Under the pieces are notes generated by a model, which was given only the letters and a program-made list of their open reading frames with translations, was not told the DNA's origin and did no database searches. From NCBI GenBank assembly GCA_002368865.1, contig DFDT01000101.1, forward strand, positions 1-56,536: a DNA stretch of 56,536 nucleotides, given 5' to 3'. The translations under genes and the position numbers were made by a program. The DNA comes from Lachnospiraceae bacterium UBA3821 (GTDB lineage Bacteria > Bacillota > Clostridia > Lachnospirales > Lachnospiraceae). This document shows, in pieces, positions 17,442 through 24,839 of the stretch (positions within the stretch are counted from its first letter, which is position 1; every line of letters begins with the position of its first letter).

Positions 17442-18422
17442 ATGAAACTGACTTCAAGAATCGGTTCGCTGACAGACAACATAATCACAGGCTTTCTTCT
17501 GACTTTGGGAATGGCCGAGACCGGACATCTGTTGATGGTGTTTGGTCATCGGCCTTTTTCTGATGCGGTCATTTGTTTTGTGGCGGGAGTCGTGATCTGT
17601 TTTGTGGCAAGTCTGGTGCTTCTGTTCCGGCAGAATGCGCGAGGCAGAGAGCCGGGACGTCAGGAGAAGGAAGGATCCGGCAGGGAGCTCGCAGGGAAGG
17701 ATATCACCCCCACTCTGGCGGGGATCGCCCTTGTTTTTGGGCTGATCGTGCTGTTTCAGGTGATCACGGTTGCATTTGGGGATGCGGTTGTGCTCAAAGG
17801 GGACCAGACGATTGAAACCGTGCAGAGTATTTTGGAGACAGGGCAGGTTTATGCGGTCAATCCGTTGACAGGACAGGCCTATACGGCTGGCGTGCCCAAA
17901 AGGATAAAGATTCTGGGGCTACCGACATTTTACGCGATCTTGTGCCGGCTGGCAGGCGTTGCGGCCGGGGATGTGCAAAGAGGTGGTGGTCTGTGCTATG
18001 TGCTTTTGACCCGATGGATGCCGGTGGTGGTGCTGTTTCTGACCTATCTGGCGTATTGGACGATCGCCCGGGTTCTTTTTCCTACAGGGAAGGACAGGGA
18101 AAAGCGGCTGCTGTTCATGGCGGTGGTGGCAGCTGTGTTTTTCGTAGGAAATTATATGTTTGGAATGGATGGATACGGGCTTTTGTATTGCGGATATCGG
18201 GGGATCACCATACGAAACGGCATTCTGGTGCCCTATACGTTAGGGCTGACGCTTCGGGGCAAATGGAAGAGAACGCTGTTGTGTGTGGCGGCGGAGGCGT
18301 GTATCGTCTGGACTTTTTACGGCATGGGGACGTGCGTGTTGGTGACGGCGGGCATGGGGGCTTTGTGCTTGCTGCTGCGGAGAAAAAGAGGCGCTTTGCG
18401 CGTCGTGAGAAAGGGGGAGTAG
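17442..18422 (+). CDS. Polytopic membrane protein of the glycan cluster
   Basis: No characterised family recognised. The 326 residues contain about seven or eight hydrophobic segments, interrupted by a charged cytoplasmic loop (about 65-85) and an extracytoplasmic segment (about 115-165, with LKGDQTIETVQSIL). The layout recalls large GT-C or DUF6077-type proteins of Lachnospiraceae polysaccharide loci, but no catalytic acidic motif is clear. It ends in a basic tail (LLRRKRGALRVVRKGE). The next gene starts three bases after its stop and also encodes a membrane protein, so the two may form one complex. Confidence 0.7.
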   Translation: MKLTSRIGSLTDNIITGFLLTLGMAETGHLLMVFGHRPFSDAVICFVAGVVICFVASLVLLFRQNARGREPGRQEKEGSGRELAGKDITPTLAGIALVFGLIVLFQVITVAFGDAVVLKGDQTIETVQSILETGQVYAVNPLTGQAYTAGVPKRIKILGLPTFYAILCRLAGVAAGDVQRGGGLCYVLLTRWMPVVVLFLTYLAYWTIARVLFPTGKDREKRLLFMAVVAAVFFVGNYMFGMDGYGLLYCGYRGITIRNGILVPYTLGLTLRGKWKRTLLCVAAEACIVWTFYGMGTCVLVTAGMGALCLLLRRKRGALRVVRKGE

Positions 18423-18425
18423 ACA

Positions 18426-19301
18426 ATGACTGCGTGGATGCAGCCTGCCTGGCAGGGATGGCGTAATTTTATCACGGAAGGAAAGCTGCCTGCGGTTCTG
18501 ATCGCGGTGTTGTTGTATCTTCTTTTTTCTGAGCGGGGAAGGGCGATGGTTGGCGGCCGCAGAAAACTGATCTATTACGGTGCGGTGGCGGCCGGTGCAT
18601 GTTTGTTTCCCGGAACGGCGGCGATACTCATGAAATATCAGACCGCTTTTTATGATTATCCGTTTATCTGGAGCATTGTTCCTGTGACGGCGCTGATCGC
18701 ATTCGGCGGTGTCGTGATCCTGCAGGAGCATTGGCGCAGAAATGCAGGACTTAGGGGGTTTTTCTTTAATCTTGTGCTGACGGTATCCTGTATTTTGGTG
18801 CTTTCCATATGCGGAGGTCTGGGAATAGAGTGGGCGGTTTCCGGCACAGACGGAAACGGATATGCTCCGGTCAGCGAGGAGACCCGTCTGGAGGCGGCGG
18901 ATGTGCTGCGGGAAGTGCGGGAAAATATGATGTTTCGCACGGATGCGGAGATCTGTCTCTGGGCGCCCCGGGAAATTATGGAGTATGCACGTCTGCAGGG
19001 GGAAACGGCCGGGATGGCAGGAGCGATCCCAAAGCTTTTGTATGGCAGAAATATGTGGGACGAAGCGCTCAATGCCTATACCTATGATGGCTACCCGGAG
19101 GAGCTACATCAGCTGTATGAGTGGATGGAGGAAACTGCTGACGGAAACGGGAAGAAACTGCGGAGCAATGTGGAGAAGGCATTTTCCATGGGGGCGAACT
19201 GTGTGCTGCTCCCGAAGGGGATAGTCGATTTTAACCCGGAGAGCGTGAATTGGGCGCAGGTTGTGGAATTGGAGCAATATTATCTGTTGATGAAAGTGTG
19301 A
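18426..19301 (+). CDS. Membrane protein with extracytoplasmic C-terminal domain
   Basis: Not recognised. The 291 residues have about four membrane helices (about 20-150) and then a hydrophilic domain of about 130 residues that probably lies outside the cell. That domain contains CLWAPREIMEYARL and a buried strand NCVLLPKG. It is spaced three bases from the preceding membrane protein gene and four bases from the following GT2 gene, so it is part of the same transcript. It may be the second half of a split larger membrane protein; this is inference from spacing and topology. Confidence 0.7.
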   Translation: MTAWMQPAWQGWRNFITEGKLPAVLIAVLLYLLFSERGRAMVGGRRKLIYYGAVAAGACLFPGTAAILMKYQTAFYDYPFIWSIVPVTALIAFGGVVILQEHWRRNAGLRGFFFNLVLTVSCILVLSICGGLGIEWAVSGTDGNGYAPVSEETRLEAADVLREVRENMMFRTDAEICLWAPREIMEYARLQGETAGMAGAIPKLLYGRNMWDEALNAYTYDGYPEELHQLYEWMEETADGNGKKLRSNVEKAFSMGANCVLLPKGIVDFNPESVNWAQVVELEQYYLLMKV

Positions 19302-19305
19302 ATTT

Positions 19306-20073
19306 ATGTCAGATATTGGGAAAACGGTCAGTGTGATCATACCGGTTTACAATGTAAAAGATTATATCAGGGATACGGTGGATTCCGTGCTGACACAGAC
19401 CTGGCAGGATTGGGAACTGCTTCTGGTGGAGGACGGCAGTACGGACGGTACAAGGGAGCTGTTGGAGGCCTATCTGGAGCGGATCCGGGATGAGAGGGTC
19501 CGGCTGATCTGCCTTCCCGAAAACGGCGGCGCGGCCAATGCCCGCAACCAGGGACTGCTGCAGGCGAAGGGGCGATATATCGCCTATTTGGATGCGGATG
19601 ATCTGTGGGAGAAGGAGAAGCTGGAAAAGGAGCTTTTGTTTGCAGAGCGAAACCGGGCAGGGTTTGTGTTCACGGGATATGAGTTTGCGGATGAGAACGG
19701 AAAGGGCACGGGGAAGATCGTGCGTGTGCCGGAGCACATGAATTATCATCAGGCGCTGAAAAATACCACCATTTTTACATCTACGGTACTTTTTGACACA
19801 GCGGTGATCGCAAAAGAACTGCTGGAAATGCCCAAAGTGAAGAGCGAGGATACCGCACTCTGGTGGAAAATTTTGAGGAACGGCTATATGGCATACGGCC
19901 TGGATGAAAATCTGGTCAGATACCGGAGGGCAGGCAGGACGCTTTCCTCCAACAAGCTGGAGGCGATTCGCCGGATTTGGAACCTTTACCGCAAGGTGGA
20001 GGGCTTAAGTCTGCCTGAGAGTGTCTGGAATTTTTGCTTTTGGGCAGTCCGGGCGGTGTCCCGCCGGATCTGA
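19306..20073 (+). CDS. GT2 family glycosyltransferase
   Basis: Soluble GT-A glycosyltransferase of 255 residues. Visible are VSVIIPVYNVKDYI (9-22), VEDGSTDGTREL (41-52) and the metal-binding DADD (96-99). This resembles family 2 enzymes that add sugars to polysaccharide repeat units on the cytoplasmic face. The start has no good ribosome binding site and lies four bases after the previous stop, which suggests translational coupling. The gene ends the first transcript of the cluster; a separate promoter precedes the next gene. Sugar and acceptor cannot be told. Confidence 0.88.
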   Translation: MSDIGKTVSVIIPVYNVKDYIRDTVDSVLTQTWQDWELLLVEDGSTDGTRELLEAYLERIRDERVRLICLPENGGAANARNQGLLQAKGRYIAYLDADDLWEKEKLEKELLFAERNRAGFVFTGYEFADENGKGTGKIVRVPEHMNYHQALKNTTIFTSTVLFDTAVIAKELLEMPKVKSEDTALWWKILRNGYMAYGLDENLVRYRRAGRTLSSNKLEAIRRIWNLYRKVEGLSLPESVWNFCFWAVRAVSRRI

Positions 20074-20150
20074 TCATTTATCTGAAAATGCTTATAAAAC
20101 CTTAATTTATCTTAAGAATCGGTTTTTCTATATACCCTTTGGACAAAATA

Positions 20151-20159
20151 TGTTATACT
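20151..20159 (+). promoter_or_regulatory. Extended -10 promoter of the priming glycosyltransferase
   Basis: TGTTATACT is an extended -10 (TGnTATACT) about 48 bases before the TTG start. No convincing -35 is seen at the usual spacing. Confidence 0.5.
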
Positions 20160-20171
20160 AATGCATGATGG

Positions 20172-20191
20172 TGCGCAGAGAGGACTGCGCA
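20172..20191 (+). promoter_or_regulatory. Hairpin at the 5' end of the EPS transcript
   Basis: TGCGCAG and CTGCGCA pair perfectly around a six-base loop (20179-20184). It would lie at the very 5' end of the transcript, four bases ahead of the GGAGG ribosome binding site (20196-20200). There is no T run, so it is not a terminator. Confidence 0.5.
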
Positions 20192-20207
20192 TCCCGGAGG
20201 GATAGTC

Positions 20208-21782
20208 TTGAATACACATACCAATGAATATATCGCAACACAAAATAAATTGAGGCGGATGGAATCCTTTAAACGTCTGATCAATCTGGGGATGACGATC
20301 CTGTGTGTGGCATTGGAGATAGGGATATTTGCTTATCATTGGCTGACACATTTCCAGTTTGACGTGGTGGAATCGCTGAGAAACTTCGGATACAAGGGAC
20401 ATATCGTGGAGATTGCCTTTTACGGATTGTTATTGATCTTTCTGACTGCCATGTACGGCGGTATGCGGCTGGGGTATCTGAAGACGGTGGAATTGATTTT
20501 TTCGCAGGTGTTTTCCACAATTTTGGCGTTGATGTTTATCTACGTGGAGCTGTCTATCATGGCACATGCGCCGTTTGCACCGGATGTGATCCTGATGATG
20601 CTGGTGGAACAGATCATCACGGTGATCGTATACACCAGTATAGCCAACCGGTTATACCGGAATATCTTCCCGCCGAGGAAGCTGTTATTGGTGCATGGGG
20701 AGCGTTCCATTGCAGATATCTACAATAAATTTGAGAGCAGACATGATAAATATGTGATCCAGAAAACCTTATGCGTCAGAGAAGGCGTGGACCGTATCTG
20801 CAAGGAGATCACAAGAAGCTACGAGACCGGAGAATGTACGGCGGTGGTTGTGTGGGATGTATCCACGGCGGAGCGCAACAGGCTCTTAAAGTTCTGTTAT
20901 GGGAAATCCATTCGCGTCTATGTGATGCCCAAGATCACGGACGTTATTCTGGGCGGTGCGGAGGAACTGCATATCTTTGATTCGCCCATGCTATTGACCA
21001 GAGAATTCAGTCTGAGTATGGAACAGCGGTTTATCAAACGCAGCATCGATCTGATCTGTTCCGTGATCCTTCTGGTGCTGACCTCTCCGATCATGCTGCT
21101 CACGGCTATTGCGATCAAAGCCTATGACGGCGGTCCCGTGCTGTACAAGCAGATCCGGTGTACCAGGGATCAGCGGGAGTTCCGGATCATGAAGTTCCGC
21201 AGTATGCGCACGGATGCAGAGAAGGATGGCGTGGCGAGACTGGCGCAAAAAAACGACGACAGGATCACACCGATCGGGAGATTTATCCGCAAATGCAGGA
21301 TTGATGAGCTGCCGCAGCTGGTGAATATTCTGCGAGGGGATATGTCCTTTATTGGTCCCAGGCCGGAGAGACCGGAGATCATCAAGCAGTATGTGGAAGT
21401 AATGCCGGAGTTTATCTACCGTACCAAGGTGAAGGCCGGTCTTGCCGGGTTTGCACAGGTTTACGGAAAGTATAACACTTCGCCTTATGATAAGCTGAAG
21501 CTGGATCTGTATTATATCGAACACTATTCGGTGTGGTTGGATCTGAAGCTGATGCTCCTGACACTGAAGGTTCTGTTCTGGCCTGACAGCACGGAGGGCG
21601 TGGAGAGCGAGCAGGTGACGGCATTTAAGAGGGAAAGCGGCAGAGTGTCCAAAGCGGGGCAGATTCTTCCAAAGACAATCTCTGACGATACGCTGGCAAT
21701 GCCGGATCTGAGCGATATCCTGGAAGCGCAGGAGAGACAAAAAACGGGGGCGCAGAAGGCACGCAAGGCATCAAAGGCATAG
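20208..21782 (+). CDS. Polyprenyl glycosylphosphotransferase (priming sugar transferase)
   Basis: Initiates repeat-unit synthesis by moving a sugar phosphate onto undecaprenyl phosphate. The 524 residues have four N-terminal membrane helices (about 25-150), a central nucleotide-binding-like region, and a C-terminal bacterial sugar transferase domain. That domain has one further hydrophobic segment (about 280-300), KFRSMRTDAEKDG, and the catalytic stretches CRIDELPQL and LRGDMSFIGPRPERPE. The start is TTG, supported by GGAGG seven bases upstream. A C-terminal extension of about 70 residues is unusual. It heads the transcript 20208-30132. Confidence 0.94.
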   Translation: MNTHTNEYIATQNKLRRMESFKRLINLGMTILCVALEIGIFAYHWLTHFQFDVVESLRNFGYKGHIVEIAFYGLLLIFLTAMYGGMRLGYLKTVELIFSQVFSTILALMFIYVELSIMAHAPFAPDVILMMLVEQIITVIVYTSIANRLYRNIFPPRKLLLVHGERSIADIYNKFESRHDKYVIQKTLCVREGVDRICKEITRSYETGECTAVVVWDVSTAERNRLLKFCYGKSIRVYVMPKITDVILGGAEELHIFDSPMLLTREFSLSMEQRFIKRSIDLICSVILLVLTSPIMLLTAIAIKAYDGGPVLYKQIRCTRDQREFRIMKFRSMRTDAEKDGVARLAQKNDDRITPIGRFIRKCRIDELPQLVNILRGDMSFIGPRPERPEIIKQYVEVMPEFIYRTKVKAGLAGFAQVYGKYNTSPYDKLKLDLYYIEHYSVWLDLKLMLLTLKVLFWPDSTEGVESEQVTAFKRESGRVSKAGQILPKTISDDTLAMPDLSDILEAQERQKTGAQKARKASKA

Positions 21783-21797
21783 CAGGAGAAGACGCGG

Positions 21798-22850
21798 ATG
21801 TGGGAAGGTAATTATATGGCAGAGCCTTTTGACCTGCGGCTGACGGTGTTGCGTCTGTTCCGCAGTCTGAGGTGGATCCTTTTATTTTCGCTGTTGGGCA
21901 CAATTTTGTTCGGCGGCGGATATTATGTGAAAAATGTGCTGTTGGGGGAGAAGCCCCGCTACGAGCAGACGATCACATGCAAATTGGAGTACACGAATCC
22001 GCCGGTTCAGTCGGGGGATTATTATATCAATGATATGACATGGAATACGTATGTGGATTCTGATGAATTCCGGGCGCTTCTGTTGAGCGACGGGGAAGCC
22101 GTTGTGAATGCGGATCAGTTGTCGGCGCGGGTGGCATCGGATATCCATGTTCCTTCTTTTACGGTCAGCTGTCTGGAACAGGATCAGGTAGCGCCGATCT
22201 CCCAAGCGGTACAGAATGTGGTGACGGGGGCGTTTGTGGAGATCACGCCGGAGCTTGCTGCGGCACAGGTGATCGATGTGTCGGATGTGACGTTGGTCTA
22301 TCCGGATGTGAGACCGCTTCGGGCGGTGATCCTGAGCGCGGTGCTCTCCTGTTTCTTTGCGGTGGTGATCTTTTTGTTGCGGGAGATCGGGGCGGACAGC
22401 ATCTGGCTGCCGGCAACCTTGCGGAGAAGATACGGACTTCCTGTGCTAGGTACGCTGCAGAGCGCGGAATTCGTGCAGAATGCAGGGCATTTATGCAAAG
22501 GTAAGAAATGTCTGGCGGTCTGTTCGACAGAGGAGAAAACAGATTTACAGAATGTGACAAAGGCTTTGCAGGAAAAACTGCAGAATGCCGGAGACGAGGC
22601 GAATGGATTGCGGGAGACTGAATGGAAGACGGCAGCGGCCCCTATTCGTGAAAAGCGGGATCTGGAGTTGCTTCGGCAGGCGGACGGCGTCTTGCTGGCA
22701 GTACCTGCGGGACTGCATGCGGGAAAACCGTTGGAGTATCTGCTGGAGTTCCTGCGGACGCAGGAGATTGCCGTGACGGCAGTGCTCTTGTGGAAGGCGG
22801 ATGAAAAGCTGATCAGGAGCTACTATTTATTGCCCGGAGGACGGAGATGA
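21798..22850 (+). CDS. Wzz/CapA-like chain-length protein with degenerate kinase remnant
   Basis: Membrane protein of 350 residues. Two helices (about 25-48 and 175-198) flank an extracytoplasmic domain of about 125 residues, the plan of Wzz/CapA chain-length co-polymerases, though the loop is short. The cytoplasmic tail (about 205-350) begins like a BY-kinase (RRRYGLPVLGTL) and keeps the late strand LLRQADGVLLAVPAG. It has no Walker A: CLAVCSTEEKTDL replaces the P-loop. The tail is therefore probably a non-catalytic remnant. An alternative ATG at 21816 is also plausible. It overlaps the next gene by four bases. Confidence 0.75.
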   Translation: MWEGNYMAEPFDLRLTVLRLFRSLRWILLFSLLGTILFGGGYYVKNVLLGEKPRYEQTITCKLEYTNPPVQSGDYYINDMTWNTYVDSDEFRALLLSDGEAVVNADQLSARVASDIHVPSFTVSCLEQDQVAPISQAVQNVVTGAFVEITPELAAAQVIDVSDVTLVYPDVRPLRAVILSAVLSCFFAVVIFLLREIGADSIWLPATLRRRYGLPVLGTLQSAEFVQNAGHLCKGKKCLAVCSTEEKTDLQNVTKALQEKLQNAGDEANGLRETEWKTAAAPIREKRDLELLRQADGVLLAVPAGLHAGKPLEYLLEFLRTQEIAVTAVLLWKADEKLIRSYYLLPGGRR

Positions 22851-23644
22851 GTGTGGAGGTTCTGGTTTCAGGGATGAATCAGAATATGGAGACGCTTGTA
22901 GAGCAGATGCGGCTGGAATCCGACGCGGTGATCATTAACCAGTGCGACAGGCTAGGTTATGAGGAGATGGAATACAAGGGTGGGAGGATTCGATTTTATT
23001 CCTTTCCGGAGCGTGGGATCGGGAAAAGCCGGAATGCAGCGATAGAGAGGGCGGATGGTGACATCTGCCTTTTTTCTGATGAGGATATTGTGTATGAACC
23101 CGGCTACGCACAGGCCATTGAGCGGGAGTTTGCGGCGAATCCAAAGGCCGATATGATCCTGTTCAATATACAGGTGGAGGAGTCCCGGAGAACTTATTTT
23201 ATCACAGACAGGAAGCGGGTGCGCTGGTACAATTGCGGCAGATACGGCGCGGTGAGCTTTGCCGTTCGCAGGAAGGTGCTGGAGCAGTCGGGGGTGAAGT
23301 TTTCCCTTCTGTTCGGCGGGGGCGCAAGATTCAGTAACGGTGAGGACAATCTGTTTCTGAAGGAACTGATGGATTGGGGCTGCCTTGTTTATACGGCGCC
23401 TGTGCTGATCGGCAGAGAGGTGGCCGGGGAGTCCAGCTGGTTTAAGGGGTATGATAAAAAGTTTTTTTATGACAGAGGTGTCTTATATCATTACCTGTAC
23501 GGTGTAATGGCGGTGCCGTTCGGATTACGCTATGTCACGAAGAGGAACATTCGCTCTGAAGCGGATCCAGGCAGGGCTTTTCGCTGGCTGTGTGACGGCG
23601 TGCGGGAGGGGAAGCGGCTGAAGAAGGAAGGATTGACGGAGTAG
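22847..23644 (+). CDS. GT2-like glycosyltransferase
   Basis: GT-A type transferase of 265 residues with an atypical N-terminus (MSVEVLVSGMNQNMETLV). The conserved region for this variant is RGIGKSRNAAIERADGDI, and the metal-binding position is SDED (77-80). A downstream acceptor motif NGEDNLFLKEL (about 164-174) is typical of GT2. The start codon overlaps the stop of the Wzz-like gene (ATGA), so translation is coupled. It probably adds a sugar to the lipid-linked repeat unit; donor and linkage cannot be told. Confidence 0.85.
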   Translation: MSVEVLVSGMNQNMETLVEQMRLESDAVIINQCDRLGYEEMEYKGGRIRFYSFPERGIGKSRNAAIERADGDICLFSDEDIVYEPGYAQAIEREFAANPKADMILFNIQVEESRRTYFITDRKRVRWYNCGRYGAVSFAVRRKVLEQSGVKFSLLFGGGARFSNGEDNLFLKELMDWGCLVYTAPVLIGREVAGESSWFKGYDKKFFYDRGVLYHYLYGVMAVPFGLRYVTKRNIRSEADPGRAFRWLCDGVREGKRLKKEGLTE

Positions 23645-23651
23645 GAAAAGC

Positions 23652-24818
23652 ATGGAGAGCAGTGCGTTGGTGTATATTACGCTTACAATTGTAACGGTTT
23701 TGCTGGCGTTTTTTGTGCAGAGCTTTGTGCAGTGGCAGACGACGGCTCCGGGGGCAGGCTCGGCGGGAGCGGGCAGTGGCAGGGCTTTGGGGGCGATTCC
23801 CGGCAGCAGGGGGTACGCCCGGAGCAGTGTGGCAGAGTTTGCGATTTTTTGCCTTCTGACAGGAGTGTCGGCTTGTAGGATTGCCGTAGGCAATGACTAT
23901 TGGGTGTATCGTTTTAATTTCCGCCTGATCGCTCAGGAGCGGCATGTTTCCTCGGAGATCGGATTTAATTTGATCGTCAAGTGGATGCAGCAGCTGTTTG
24001 GCTACGACAATTATCTGCCGATCTTTGCGCTGTTTTCCCTGCTCACAGTGTGGTTTTTCGTGAGGGCGCTGCACGGGCAGGCGGTGCATTATGCTTTTTC
24101 GTTGTTTCTGCTGATGACCGGAGGTTATTATTTTAACAGCTTAAATACGGTGCGGTATTATCTGGCCTTAGCCATCGCGCTGTATGCCATGCAGTATGTG
24201 TTGCGGGAAGAGTTCGGAAAATTTGTGCTCTGGATCTTGTTTGGTGCGGTGTTTCATAAATCAATTTTGCTGGTGATCCCGGCGTATCTGGCGGCGTATG
24301 TTCTGGCGAAGGGGAAGCTAAAGAAGTGGCACCTGGCTGTGGGCGCTCTGGGGGTTGCCAGTCTGTTTTGTTTTCCGAATTTTTACCGGGAGATCGCGTT
24401 TACGTTCTATCCGTTCTATCGGGATTCTGCTTTTGATACGGGGCATATTTCCTGGGTCAATGTGTTGAAATGCGCGGGTACGCTGGCGCTGTGTGGAATC
24501 TGTTATAAAAGAAGTCTGGTGGGAGCAGACCGGCAAAACGTTGCGAACCGGTTTTATTTTTATCTGAACGGGATGGCGTTGGTGGTGTATCCCTGCGGAA
24601 GCTTTATCCCGGAGGTGTCCAGGGTGGGATATTATCTGATCGTATCCCAGATCTTCCTGTTACCGGCATTGGTTTATGACATAGATGTCAAGTGGTTGAG
24701 AAGGTTATGCTATGTGGGCGTGATCGGAGCGTTTGTCTGTTATTTTGCGGTGCTGCTGAAGGGGATGTATGCGACGGATATCAGGCTGCTGCCGTATTTG
24801 AATTGGATCTTTAACTGA
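23652..24818 (+). CDS. EpsG-family polysaccharide polymerase (Wzy-like)
   Basis: Polytopic membrane protein of 388 residues with about ten helices. It carries the EpsG family hallmark after the second helix (CRIAVGNDYWVYRFNF) and the central segment LNTVRYYLALAIALYAMQYV. Such proteins are thought to join lipid-linked repeat units on the outer membrane face in Wzy-dependent pathways. A short Gly/Ala-rich insertion (about residues 34-52) separates helices one and two. The gene lies seven bases after a GT2 gene and before a tandem GT4, an ordinary order for an EPS operon. Confidence 0.88.
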   Translation: MESSALVYITLTIVTVLLAFFVQSFVQWQTTAPGAGSAGAGSGRALGAIPGSRGYARSSVAEFAIFCLLTGVSACRIAVGNDYWVYRFNFRLIAQERHVSSEIGFNLIVKWMQQLFGYDNYLPIFALFSLLTVWFFVRALHGQAVHYAFSLFLLMTGGYYFNSLNTVRYYLALAIALYAMQYVLREEFGKFVLWILFGAVFHKSILLVIPAYLAAYVLAKGKLKKWHLAVGALGVASLFCFPNFYREIAFTFYPFYRDSAFDTGHISWVNVLKCAGTLALCGICYKRSLVGADRQNVANRFYFYLNGMALVVYPCGSFIPEVSRVGYYLIVSQIFLLPALVYDIDVKWLRRLCYVGVIGAFVCYFAVLLKGMYATDIRLLPYLNWIFN

Positions 24819-24839
24819 GTATAAAGAGAGGAATAAGGT

